From Bifidobacterium adolescentis ATCC 15703 (GTDB lineage Bacteria > Actinomycetota > Actinomycetes > Actinomycetales > Bifidobacteriaceae): DNA of 64,000 nucleotides. Positions 20,375 through 28,791 of the stretch are shown here, piece by piece (the first letter of the stretch is position 1; each line of letters starts with the position of its first letter). The position numbers and the translations under genes were made by a program. The stretch lies in assembly GCF_000010425.1 (NCBI RefSeq), contig NC_008618.1:2025646-2089645 (forward strand), written 5' to 3'. The notes under the pieces were generated by a model, which saw nothing but the letters and a program-made list of their open reading frames with translations, had not been told where the DNA came from and did no database searches.

Positions 20375-20403
20375 AGTATACGCTCTTTACAAGAAAAAGT
20401 AAA
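20375..20403 (-). promoter_or_regulatory. lacS promoter
   Basis: Minus-strand -35 TTTACT (20403-20398), 17-bp spacer and -10 TATACT (20380-20375), about 57 nt upstream of lacS. Confidence 0.6.
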
Positions 20404-20444
20404 AACCATTAGCAAAATATAGGGTTTGGCGGCGTGTTGAATTA

Positions 20445-20496
20445 GGTAAACCGTGTACCAGCACTGTCATATCGGTATCAATCAGATGCCTGATAC
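20445..20496. promoter_or_regulatory. Candidate LacI-type operators between lacS and lacZ
   Basis: An odd palindrome GGTAAACCGTGTACC (20445-20459, one mismatch) and an inverted repeat GTATCA/TGATAC (20475-20480, 20491-20496). CTGATACG also occurs twice, at 20490 and 20513, 23 bp apart. Binding by the LacI regulator encoded at 24010 is inferred from position. Confidence 0.4.
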
Positions 20497-20549
20497 GTTA
20501 CAACATATACCGCTGATACGAAGGAATTAAGACGTCAAGTAAAACCGAT

Positions 20550-20578
20550 TTGCTTTTTTTGTAAACAACATTTATTAT
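20550..20578 (+). promoter_or_regulatory. lacZ promoter
   Basis: -35 TTGCTT (20550-20555), 17-bp spacer and -10 TATTAT (20573-20578), 65 nt upstream of the lacZ ATG. Confidence 0.65.
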
Positions 20579-20643
20579 CTGGTAAAGGAAGTTCATCTTC
20601 TCTCCATCATTCACAAAGATGTAATGAACGAAAGCAGGAAAAC

Positions 20644-23600
20644 ATGGCAAACGAAACCCGCATCGAACACGCATCCGAGACCTGGCTCGCCGATTCGACC
20701 GTATTCGAGGTCAACCGCGTCCCGGCGCATTCCGACCACAAATGCTACGCGCACGATCCGCAGACCAACGAATGGTCCGATCTGAGGCAGAGCCTCGACG
20801 GCGAATGGAGGGTCGAGGTCGTTCAGGCATCCGACATCGAATTCAACGAGGAGCCCTTCGTAAGGGAGAACTTCGACGATTCCGCCTTCGAACGCATCCA
20901 GGTTCCCGGACACCTGCAGATGGCGGGATTGATGAACAACAAGTACGTGAACATTCAATACCCGTGGGATGGCCACGAGAATCCGGCGGAACCGAATATT
21001 CCGGAGAACAACCATGTCGCCCTCTACCGTAAGACCTTCACGATGGCGAACCGTCTGGCCGACACCAAGAACGCCGGCGGAACCGTCTCCATCGTGTTCC
21101 ACGGCATGGCCACCGCAATCTACGTGTGGGTCAACGGCATGTTCGTCGGCTATGGCGAGGACGGCTTCACCCCCAACGAATTCGACATCACCGAGATGCT
21201 GCACGACGGCGAGAACGTCGTTGCCGTCGCATGCTACGAATACTCCAGCGCCTCATGGCTCGAGGACCAGGACTTCTGGCGTCTGCACGGACTGTTCCGC
21301 TCGGTCGAGCTGGCCGCGCAGCCGCATGTGCATATCGAGAACATGCAGATCGAATCCGATTGGGATCCGGAGTCCGGCAGCGCCTCTTTGGACGCGGCGC
21401 TCACCGTGCGCAACGCAGCCGACGCGGCCACGATCTCGGCGACGTTGAAGGATTCCGATGGTAACGTCGTCTGGGAGACCGCGAACTGCGCTGACCCCGA
21501 TACCTCCATCTCCACCGGATTGTTGAACGGCATCCGCCCGTGGAGCGCGGAGGATCCGGTCCTCTACGAGTTCGAGGTCACGGTCATCGACCATGCCGGC
21601 AACATCGCCGAGGTCGCCGTCCAGAAGGTCGGATTCCGCCGCTTCCGCATCGAGGACGGCATCATGACGATTAATGGCAAGCGCATCGTATTCAAGGGCG
21701 CCGACCGCCACGAGTTCGATCCCAAGCGCGGACGCGCGATCACCGAGCAGGACATGATCGACGATGTGGTCTTCTGCAAGAGGCACAACCTCAACGCCAT
21801 CAGGACCTCCCACTATCCGAACCAGGAGCGCTGGTACGAGCTGTGCGACGAGTACGGCATCTACCTGATCGACGAGACCAACCTCGAAACCCATGGCAGC
21901 TGGTGCCTGCCCGGTGACGTCCTCACCGAGGAGACCGCCGTCCCGGGAAGCAAGGCGCATTGGGAGGGCGCGTGCGTCGACCGTGTCAACAGCATGGTGC
22001 GCCGCGACTACAACCATCCGAGCGTCCTGATCTGGTCTCTCGGCAACGAATCCTACACGGGCGACGTGTTCCGCGCCATGTACAAGCGCGTGCACGACAT
22101 CGACCCGAACCGTCCCGTGCACTATGAGGGCGTGACCCACAACCGCGACTACAACGACGTGACCGACATCGAGACCCGCATGTATGCGCACGCCGACGCC
22201 ATCGAGGAATACCTGAAGAATGATCCGCAGAAGCCTTACATCTCCTGCGAGTACATGCACGCCATGGGCAATTCGTGCGGCAACATGGACGAATACACCG
22301 CGCTCGAACGCTATCCGAAGTACCAGGGCGGCTTCATCTGGGACTTCATCGACCAGGCGATCTACGCCACCCAGCCCGATGGAACCACGAGCCTTCGCTA
22401 TGGCGGCGACTTCGGCGACAGGCCGAGCGACTACGAGTTCTCCGGCAACGGCCTGGTGTTTGCGGACCGTAAGCCCACGCCGAAGGCCCAGGAGGTCAAG
22501 CAGCTGTATTCCAACGTGCATATCGATGTCGCCGAGGATTCCGTGACCATCAAGAACGATAATCTGTTCACCTCCACTGGCGAATACACGTTCGTGTTGC
22601 GTGTCCTTGCGGATGGCGAACCGGTATGGCAGTCCGAACGCCGTTTCGACGTGCCGGCCGGTTCGACGGAGAAGCTCGATGTCGACTGGCCGTTGGATCT
22701 GTACCGCGACGGCGCGTCCGAACTGGTGCTGGAGGTATCCCAGCGTCTCGCCAAGGCGACCAATTGGGCGGTAGCCGGCTATGAGCTGGCATTCGGCCAG
22801 ACCGTCGTCGCCGGCTCCAAGAAGGCCTCTGCTCCGGTGAAGCCGGTCGACGGCATCGTCACCGTTGGCCGTTGGAACGTCGGCGTGCAGGGATCCGGCC
22901 GCGAGGTACTGCTTTCCCGCACCCAAGGCGGACTGGTCTCCTACACGTTCAACAATCGAGAATTCGTGCTGCGCCGTCCGGCGGTCACCACGTTCCGCGC
23001 GCTGACCGACAACGATCGCGGCGCAGGCCACGGCTTCGAACGCGCCCAGTGGCTGGGAGCAGGCCGTTACGCCCGCTGCATCGGCAACGAGATCGAACAG
23101 ATCGACGAGAACACCGTCAAGGCCTCCTACACGTACGAGCTCGCCACCCCGCAGCGCACCAAGGTGACCGTCAGCTACACCGCCGACACCACCGGACGAG
23201 TGAATCTGCACGTCGAATACCCGGGCGAGCCGGGCGACCTGCCCACCATCCCCGCGTTCGGCATCGAATGGACCCTTCCGGTCCAGTACTCGAACCTGCG
23301 TTTCTTCGGCGCTGGTCCGGAGGAGACCTACCAGGATCGCAAGCATGCCAAGCTCGGTGTGTGGAGCACCGACGCGTTCAAGGACCACGCCCCGTATCTC
23401 ATGCCGCAGGAAACCGGCAACCATGAGGACGTGCGTTGGGCCGAGATCACGGACGAGAAGGGCCATGGCCTTCGCATAAGCCGCGCCGAAGGCGCCGAAC
23501 CGTTCGCGATGAGCCTGCAGCCGTACTCCAGCTTCATGCTTGAGGAAGCCCAGCATCAGGACGAGCTCCCCGCCCCGAAGCACATGTTCCTGCGTGTGCT

Positions 23601-23715
23601 TGCCGAGCAGATGGGTGTCGGAGGAGATGACTCCTGGATGTCCCCGGTCCACCCCCAGTACCATATCCCGGCGGACCAGCCGATCAGCCTCGACGTCGAT
23701 CTCGACCTGATCTGA
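20644..23715 (+). CDS. lacZ: GH2 beta-galactosidase (LacZ)
   Basis: Large LacZ-type enzyme of 1023 residues, the same length as the E. coli protein. The jelly-roll domain precedes the barrel. The acid/base Glu is E469 in IWSLGNESYTG and the nucleophile is E536 in YISCEYMHAMGNS, almost the E. coli numbering. The C-terminal beta-galactosidase small-chain domain (FFGAGPEETYQDRKHAKLG) is intact. No signal peptide, so it hydrolyses lactose or galactooligosaccharides in the cytoplasm after LacS import. It faces lacS across a shared control region and is followed by the lacI-type gene on the opposite strand. Confidence 0.96.
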   Translation: MANETRIEHASETWLADSTVFEVNRVPAHSDHKCYAHDPQTNEWSDLRQSLDGEWRVEVVQASDIEFNEEPFVRENFDDSAFERIQVPGHLQMAGLMNNKYVNIQYPWDGHENPAEPNIPENNHVALYRKTFTMANRLADTKNAGGTVSIVFHGMATAIYVWVNGMFVGYGEDGFTPNEFDITEMLHDGENVVAVACYEYSSASWLEDQDFWRLHGLFRSVELAAQPHVHIENMQIESDWDPESGSASLDAALTVRNAADAATISATLKDSDGNVVWETANCADPDTSISTGLLNGIRPWSAEDPVLYEFEVTVIDHAGNIAEVAVQKVGFRRFRIEDGIMTINGKRIVFKGADRHEFDPKRGRAITEQDMIDDVVFCKRHNLNAIRTSHYPNQERWYELCDEYGIYLIDETNLETHGSWCLPGDVLTEETAVPGSKAHWEGACVDRVNSMVRRDYNHPSVLIWSLGNESYTGDVFRAMYKRVHDIDPNRPVHYEGVTHNRDYNDVTDIETRMYAHADAIEEYLKNDPQKPYISCEYMHAMGNSCGNMDEYTALERYPKYQGGFIWDFIDQAIYATQPDGTTSLRYGGDFGDRPSDYEFSGNGLVFADRKPTPKAQEVKQLYSNVHIDVAEDSVTIKNDNLFTSTGEYTFVLRVLADGEPVWQSERRFDVPAGSTEKLDVDWPLDLYRDGASELVLEVSQRLAKATNWAVAGYELAFGQTVVAGSKKASAPVKPVDGIVTVGRWNVGVQGSGREVLLSRTQGGLVSYTFNNREFVLRRPAVTTFRALTDNDRGAGHGFERAQWLGAGRYARCIGNEIEQIDENTVKASYTYELATPQRTKVTVSYTADTTGRVNLHVEYPGEPGDLPTIPAFGIEWTLPVQYSNLRFFGAGPEETYQDRKHAKLGVWSTDAFKDHAPYLMPQETGNHEDVRWAEITDEKGHGLRISRAEGAEPFAMSLQPYSSFMLEEAQHQDELPAPKHMFLRVLAEQMGVGGDDSWMSPVHPQYHIPADQPISLDVDLDLI

Positions 23716-23750
23716 CCGGCGCGCCCCGGCGGAAACCGGGACTTGGCTTT

Positions 23751-23784
23751 CCTTTCGCCATACGCGGAAACGTATGGCGAAAGG
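23751..23784 (+). terminator. Hairpin after lacZ
   Basis: Perfect 14-bp stem (23751-23764 with 23771-23784), 6-nt loop, 35 nt after the lacZ stop; no T tract follows. Confidence 0.6.
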
Positions 23785-23941
23785 ACGGTGCCGTCGTCAA
23801 GGGTGGACCTTGACATCAAACCGGAGACGGCGCCTTGAAAGGGTACGGCACGTCTTCCATGTTTTCCCCGTGCCGTGCCCTCGTTTCCATATCGGGAACA
23901 GGGCTTGACAGACTTTCCTTCGAAAACACCTCACAGATGTA

Positions 23942-23998
23942 AAAGGGTTCGGTCCTCGTTGGCACGTATTAAGCGTGTCAACGAGGACCGAACCCTTT
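23942..23998. terminator. Bidirectional terminator between lacZ and lacI-type gene
   Basis: Perfect 20-bp stem (23942-23961 with 23979-23998) with TTCTT on the plus strand and a T-rich flank on the minus strand; it ends 11 nt from the regulator stop. Confidence 0.88.
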
Positions 23999-24009
23999 CT
24001 TCTTAAACC

Positions 24010-25035
<1,026 letters not shown>

Positions 25036-25057
25036 CTACCTCCTTGGAAATTCAGCA

Positions 25058-25073
25058 ACTAAACGTGTTTAGT
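25058..25073. promoter_or_regulatory. LacI-type operator
   Basis: ACTAAACGTGTTTAGT: 7-bp perfect arms with a 2-bp centre, just upstream of the LacI-family gene. Confidence 0.7.
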
Positions 25074-25138
25074 AACGAGTTTATCATGTTTGAAAGCGTA
25101 ATTGCCATCAATGTCGGAAATTTCGTTTTCAATGAAAA

Positions 25139-25174
25139 TGGATTGGCTACAATGTATTGGACAGTCCGATGAGG
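25139..25174 (+). mobile_element. Solo IS3-family left end
   Basis: 36 bases that match the left end of the IS at 12217-12252 except for three positions (begins TGGATTGGCTACAATGTATT). No transposase follows; instead AraC coding sequence begins immediately. It is the scar of an insertion followed by deletion. Confidence 0.75.
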
Positions 25175-25605
25175 CCATTCGTGGATTCAAGCTCAATATG
25201 CTGCTGTACGAATTGCTATCGCTGCTGTATTCGAGGTTCGTTTCCGGGGTACGGCGGCCGGAATTGGTCAGATCCGGAAGAAACATCACCATGCAGATCA
25301 TCGGATACATGACATCGCACCGCAAACAGCATCTCGAAGCGACCGACGTCGCACGGGAATTTGGATACGGCAGGGAACATTTCTGCCGCCTATTCCGCAA
25401 GGCGACCGGCAAAACGTTCAAAGAATTTCTGACCGACCTGCGATTGGACGACGCCTGCAGAAAACTGTCAGGTTCCTCTGCGTCGATAGCCAGCATCGCA
25501 AGGGAATGCGGTTTCCCCGATACGCGCGCGCTGCAGACGGCCGTGCAACGCAAATACGGCATACGCGCGCAGGAATATCGCGAACGATACGAAAATCGAA
25601 ACTAA
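25175..25605 (+). pseudogene. AraC-family regulator, 5'-truncated
   Basis: Only the C-terminal part of an AraC/XylS regulator remains. A short linker is followed by two HTH motifs: LEATDVAREFGYGREHFCRLFRK and SIASIARECGFPDTRALQTAVQRKYG. The N-terminal cupin ligand domain is missing because an IS end (25139-25174) sits at the break. The frame is still open and an upstream ATG inside the IS scar could start a DNA-binding-only protein, but no ribosome site supports it. Confidence 0.75.
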
Positions 25606-25629
25606 CGTTCAACGAGAGAAGGAGGAAAT

Positions 25630-26064
25630 ATGACTGGGCCTGCACCAACCATCCGTCGTATGAAAATTGAGGATTATCCGCTGGTATACGGGTTGTGGAC
25701 GCGATGCACCGGTTTCACCATGAGGGACATCGACGATTCCGAGGATGCGATAAAAACGTTCCTCAAACGCAATCCCGACACCTGTTTCGTAGCCGAAGAC
25801 GATGGCGGAAGGATTATTGGAGCGATTCTTGCCGGTCACGATAGCAGACGGTCGCGCATCTACCACACGGCGGTCGATCCCGACGCGCGCGGTATGGGCA
25901 TTGGCTCGCTTTTGGTGGGCCGAGTGGTTGAAACGCTTCGTGCGATCGGCCTGCCAAAAGTCGCCGTCGGTGTGCCCGCAGACAACGATGCCGGCAACGA
26001 TTTCTGGGAGCATCAGGGGTTTGCTGTCCGTGACGATTTGGTCTATCGGGAACTACCTCTCTAA
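25630..26064 (+). CDS. GNAT-family N-acetyltransferase
   Basis: Acetyltransferase of 144 residues. GNAT motif A reads HTAVDPDARGMGIGSLLVGRVVE, with the Q/RxxGxG/A acetyl-CoA loop as RGMGIG, followed by FWEHQGFAVRDD. ATG 25630 has a strong GAAGGAGG. It may be transcribed with the truncated AraC gene 24 nt upstream. The substrate is unknown; similarity in layout is to YpeA/RimI-like amino-group acetyltransferases. Confidence 0.88.
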   Translation: MTGPAPTIRRMKIEDYPLVYGLWTRCTGFTMRDIDDSEDAIKTFLKRNPDTCFVAEDDGGRIIGAILAGHDSRRSRIYHTAVDPDARGMGIGSLLVGRVVETLRAIGLPKVAVGVPADNDAGNDFWEHQGFAVRDDLVYRELPL

Positions 26065-26669
26065 TACGACCCGTCCGACAACGAACCGTCCAATACGCTC
26101 GCACTTTGTCTCTATAAGCCCGGTTCCGCACTTGCAGTCCGCAACAAATATGTTCTGTATATCAAACGTGTTCAAAGACCATGCAGTGGAATATCAGACG
26201 GAGGAAGACCCGTTCGGAACGCTTAAGAGAGACGAGCTGCTGTGACGAATGGCGATACGGCGATGTGGTCATCGCTGACCTTGTCATCGTTTTCTCTGAA
26301 ACATCCGGCATCCTCATCTCACACTTTTATGAGCGAGTTTTTGCCCTTCCGTAACATTTCATGAGGGAGAGCCGCCCTTCCATGGCCACCTGTGCACCCT
26401 ATGCACCCCTTAAAAACGGCGCCATTCCGCCATGAAATCACCCCCTTCATCCGAGCATGGCATTGCGCACCCCGTCAAAACATGGCCGTCATCCCTGGTT
26501 TCCCGATTTCCACACTTTTTGAAAACCCGTTTTACCCGATTTCCGCACTTTTCCGGATACCGAGCGGCACTGTTCCGACCGCGCGACTGCATCAAACGCC
26601 GATTCCGACGATTCTACAGATTAACGGTAAAACGTCGCGCGGCGACCCGGCCGGCTTGCGGAATGGAGG
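26065..26669. other. Intergenic region with a short direct repeat
   Basis: About 600 bases, no gene with a ribosome site. A 20-base element CCGATTTCC(A/G)CACTTTT occurs at 26501-26520 and 26533-26552, period 32; related CACACTTTT sequence appears near 26319. A long open frame from 26392 is in a pyrimidine-rich, poorly biased stretch and is not credible. Confidence 0.4.
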
Positions 26670-27929
26670 TCAGGCTCGTTCCGCGGCATCCTTGCCGGCG
26701 AGCAGGTCCTTGACCCATTTCTCTTCGGAGAGTCCGCGCTCGAACTCCTTAAGACGTCCGAGCATGTCGTCGAGCTGTTTGTTCAACCATTCCTCGTCAA
26801 AATCTGCAGGCACGAGCTGGAAGCTCTTGCCCGCATCCGGCCAGATCCAATGGATATGCCACCAATTCTTACCATTCGACCATGTCTCAAGGCATGGGAT
26901 GCTTCGGCTTATTCTGTCGTAGATTTCCATCCGTTTCCCGTCAAGGCCACAGGAGTCGAAGCACAGTTGGCAACGTATTTCAGGCCCGTCATCCCCGTCT
27001 TGGACTTTGATCTCATAAAAATAGTTGCAGCAGGTTTTCCAACTGCTGTTCGGCCCGTCACCATCGGGCAGAATCAGCGACATGAGTTTGGTCCTGAATC
27101 TCGTTATGCGCTTGCCACAATCCCCCTCGTCGAACACAATCTCATCGTCCTTGGCCTTCCGCCTGGCCCATTCTTTGCAATGTTCGTTTATCCTGGGGAT
27201 CAGGTCGTTTTTGCAGTTAATAATCAGATCCAGCGCCCTCTTGTGTTTCTTGTAGATTTTCATGCAGATACGTTCGAGTTCCTCGTCTCCCAAAATGTCC
27301 CTCCTCACGGCGTCCATGTATTCCGAAATGAACTGAGCCTGCGCCGGAGCCGGCCCATGAGCCTCGACCGCCTGGCCGATGATGCCGAGCACGTCCCCAT
27401 ACCCCATGGCGAGCCAATCCTCGGCATCGGAGGCTTTCGACGCGTTCCTCGCATCCGGGGTGAGGAATATGAACCGACGCCGGTAAGCCGGATAAGCCTT
27501 CTCAACCTCTCCGCAGTATCTGGCAAGTTGGTCGTCATGCTCGCCGGAGAAGATCTTGTTCTCAATGCAAAGGACATAGCCCGCGTCATAGTTCACCGCA
27601 AGAATGTCAATACAGTGCCATTCACGACGGATCGAGAAGCCGTCGCAGTCCATAAGCAGATCGTCGAAGACCCCGTCGCCTCCCATCCCTCGCGCAGCGT
27701 AATCCACGAAGCCGCGGATCACGCCGTCGTCTAACCCATGGTTCTCGGCGGGGTCCATGAGCCAGGCGAGGACGTTGCTGTGCCGGATCTCGGCGCGTGC
27801 AATCCCGAGGACGTCGAACGCGTTGAACCCGCGCGTCCATTTGGACAGCCGATCCAGGCATCCGGAGTCGGCAAGGAATTCTTCTAGCGCCTTCCTGTCC
27901 TCCTTGGTGGAATCATCTTCCAAAGCCAT
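26670..27929 (-). CDS. PD-(D/E)XK nuclease superfamily protein
   Basis: 419 residues (ATG 27929, with AAAGG 6 nt upstream; an in-frame GTG at 27935 is less well placed). The N-terminal part has FDVLGIARAEIRHSNVLAWLMDP, typical of the PDDEXK_4-type family. The nuclease core reads IDILAV...YVLCIENKIFSGEHDDQL, giving the D and E-x-K catalytic triad, followed by an RFIFLTPD strand. The C-terminal half, rich in Trp and Cys, is unassigned. No methyltransferase or specificity gene is adjacent. Such proteins are often in defence islands, and the flanks here are IS and pseudogene debris, but the role is inferred. Confidence 0.75.
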   Translation of the reverse strand: MALEDDSTKEDRKALEEFLADSGCLDRLSKWTRGFNAFDVLGIARAEIRHSNVLAWLMDPAENHGLDDGVIRGFVDYAARGMGGDGVFDDLLMDCDGFSIRREWHCIDILAVNYDAGYVLCIENKIFSGEHDDQLARYCGEVEKAYPAYRRRFIFLTPDARNASKASDAEDWLAMGYGDVLGIIGQAVEAHGPAPAQAQFISEYMDAVRRDILGDEELERICMKIYKKHKRALDLIINCKNDLIPRINEHCKEWARRKAKDDEIVFDEGDCGKRITRFRTKLMSLILPDGDGPNSSWKTCCNYFYEIKVQDGDDGPEIRCQLCFDSCGLDGKRMEIYDRISRSIPCLETWSNGKNWWHIHWIWPDAGKSFQLVPADFDEEWLNKQLDDMLGRLKEFERGLSEEKWVKDLLAGKDAAERA

Positions 27930-28109
27930 CGCCACCCTTTCCGGAAAACAATCACAGCCTGCATTCCTTCATCGGGCAGGACCGCCCACCCCGCATCCAT
28001 CTTATATTCGTTCGGATGGCCACCCATTCATGCGTTTCAGCGTCCAGCGTTCGAGGATTTTTTCGTACCACGGCCCGTACCCGTCGCCCGCAACCCGTCC
28101 AAGGAACCC

Positions 28110-28585
28110 TATGTGCATGATGTCACGACGTCTGACGACTCCCCCTGATCTCCGCGACGCATACCACGACGTTGTCGGGATTGAAGACGATGGCAGTGTC
28201 GCAGCGGACCGCGCGCCACAGACGGATGCTGGCAGCCGGCTGGCCCGCATCGAACGAATTCGCACAATCGGAGACGAACCCATTTCATACGAGCAGACCT
28301 ACATCAATCAACGGGGCTATCCGTCATTCCTGGAGCTGGATTCGACCGGCTTCATCTACCAGTTGCTGCGAACGGCCTGCAGCGCCGACATCCATACCGT
28401 CGAGGAAACCATCGAAGTAGTGCCGGGCCATGGGCCGTTGCATCCGTCATCTAAGACTGCAGACCGGAGCGCCGCTGCTACGCGTGTTCTCCCGAGCGCT
28501 CGACTCGGACGGTCACTCAGTGGTGCTGTCGCAGAATACCTATCCGGCCAACAAGGTGCGTCTCACAACATCAAAGACGATTTGA
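28110..28585 (+). pseudogene. GntR-family regulator, UTRA domain remnant
   Basis: Ligand-domain part of a GntR/HutC regulator: ARIERIRTIGDEPISYEQTY, then NQRGYPSFLELDSTGFIYQLLR in one frame up to EVVPG. The expected continuation LRLQTGAPLLRVFSRAL and VVLSQNTYPANKVRL is found in a second frame ending at 28583-28585, so one frameshift lies near 28430-28450. The wHTH N-terminal domain is absent. It lies next to the truncated GH3 gene it may have controlled. Confidence 0.8.
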
Positions 28586-28711
28586 GGAACAACCTCATCC
28601 AGCGGTCTCAATCAGCTCCGTCAGCCGCCAGTCCAGCCATGAACAGCCATTTCCCAAGACGGAATGCATCTTCTGGCATGAATTCGGCAAGGAAACGTAA
28701 GCGTCAGACAG

Positions 28712-28754
28712 ACGTTGGCGGACGACCTATAAAAGCATGGTCATCCGCCAACGT
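28712..28754 (-). terminator. Hairpin after the truncated GH3 gene
   Basis: 16-bp stem with one G-U pair (28712-28727 with 28739-28754), 38 nt past the GH3 stop on the minus strand; poor T tract. Confidence 0.55.
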
Positions 28755-28791
28755 TATTCAAGAAGGAAGGTCAGGCTTGATTCACGAGAAA

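Noticed and set aside
21253..23664. 803-codon minus-strand frame opposite lacZ
   Set aside because: A shadow of the high-GC lacZ gene; product has no recognisable domain and the plus strand has intact catalytic motifs.
26501..26552. Possible CRISPR-like repeat
   Set aside because: Only two similar 20-base units with a 12-base gap; no array and no cas genes in the window.
26392..26922. 176-codon plus-strand frame
   Set aside because: Runs into the antisense of the nuclease gene, no ribosome site, unbiased third positions.
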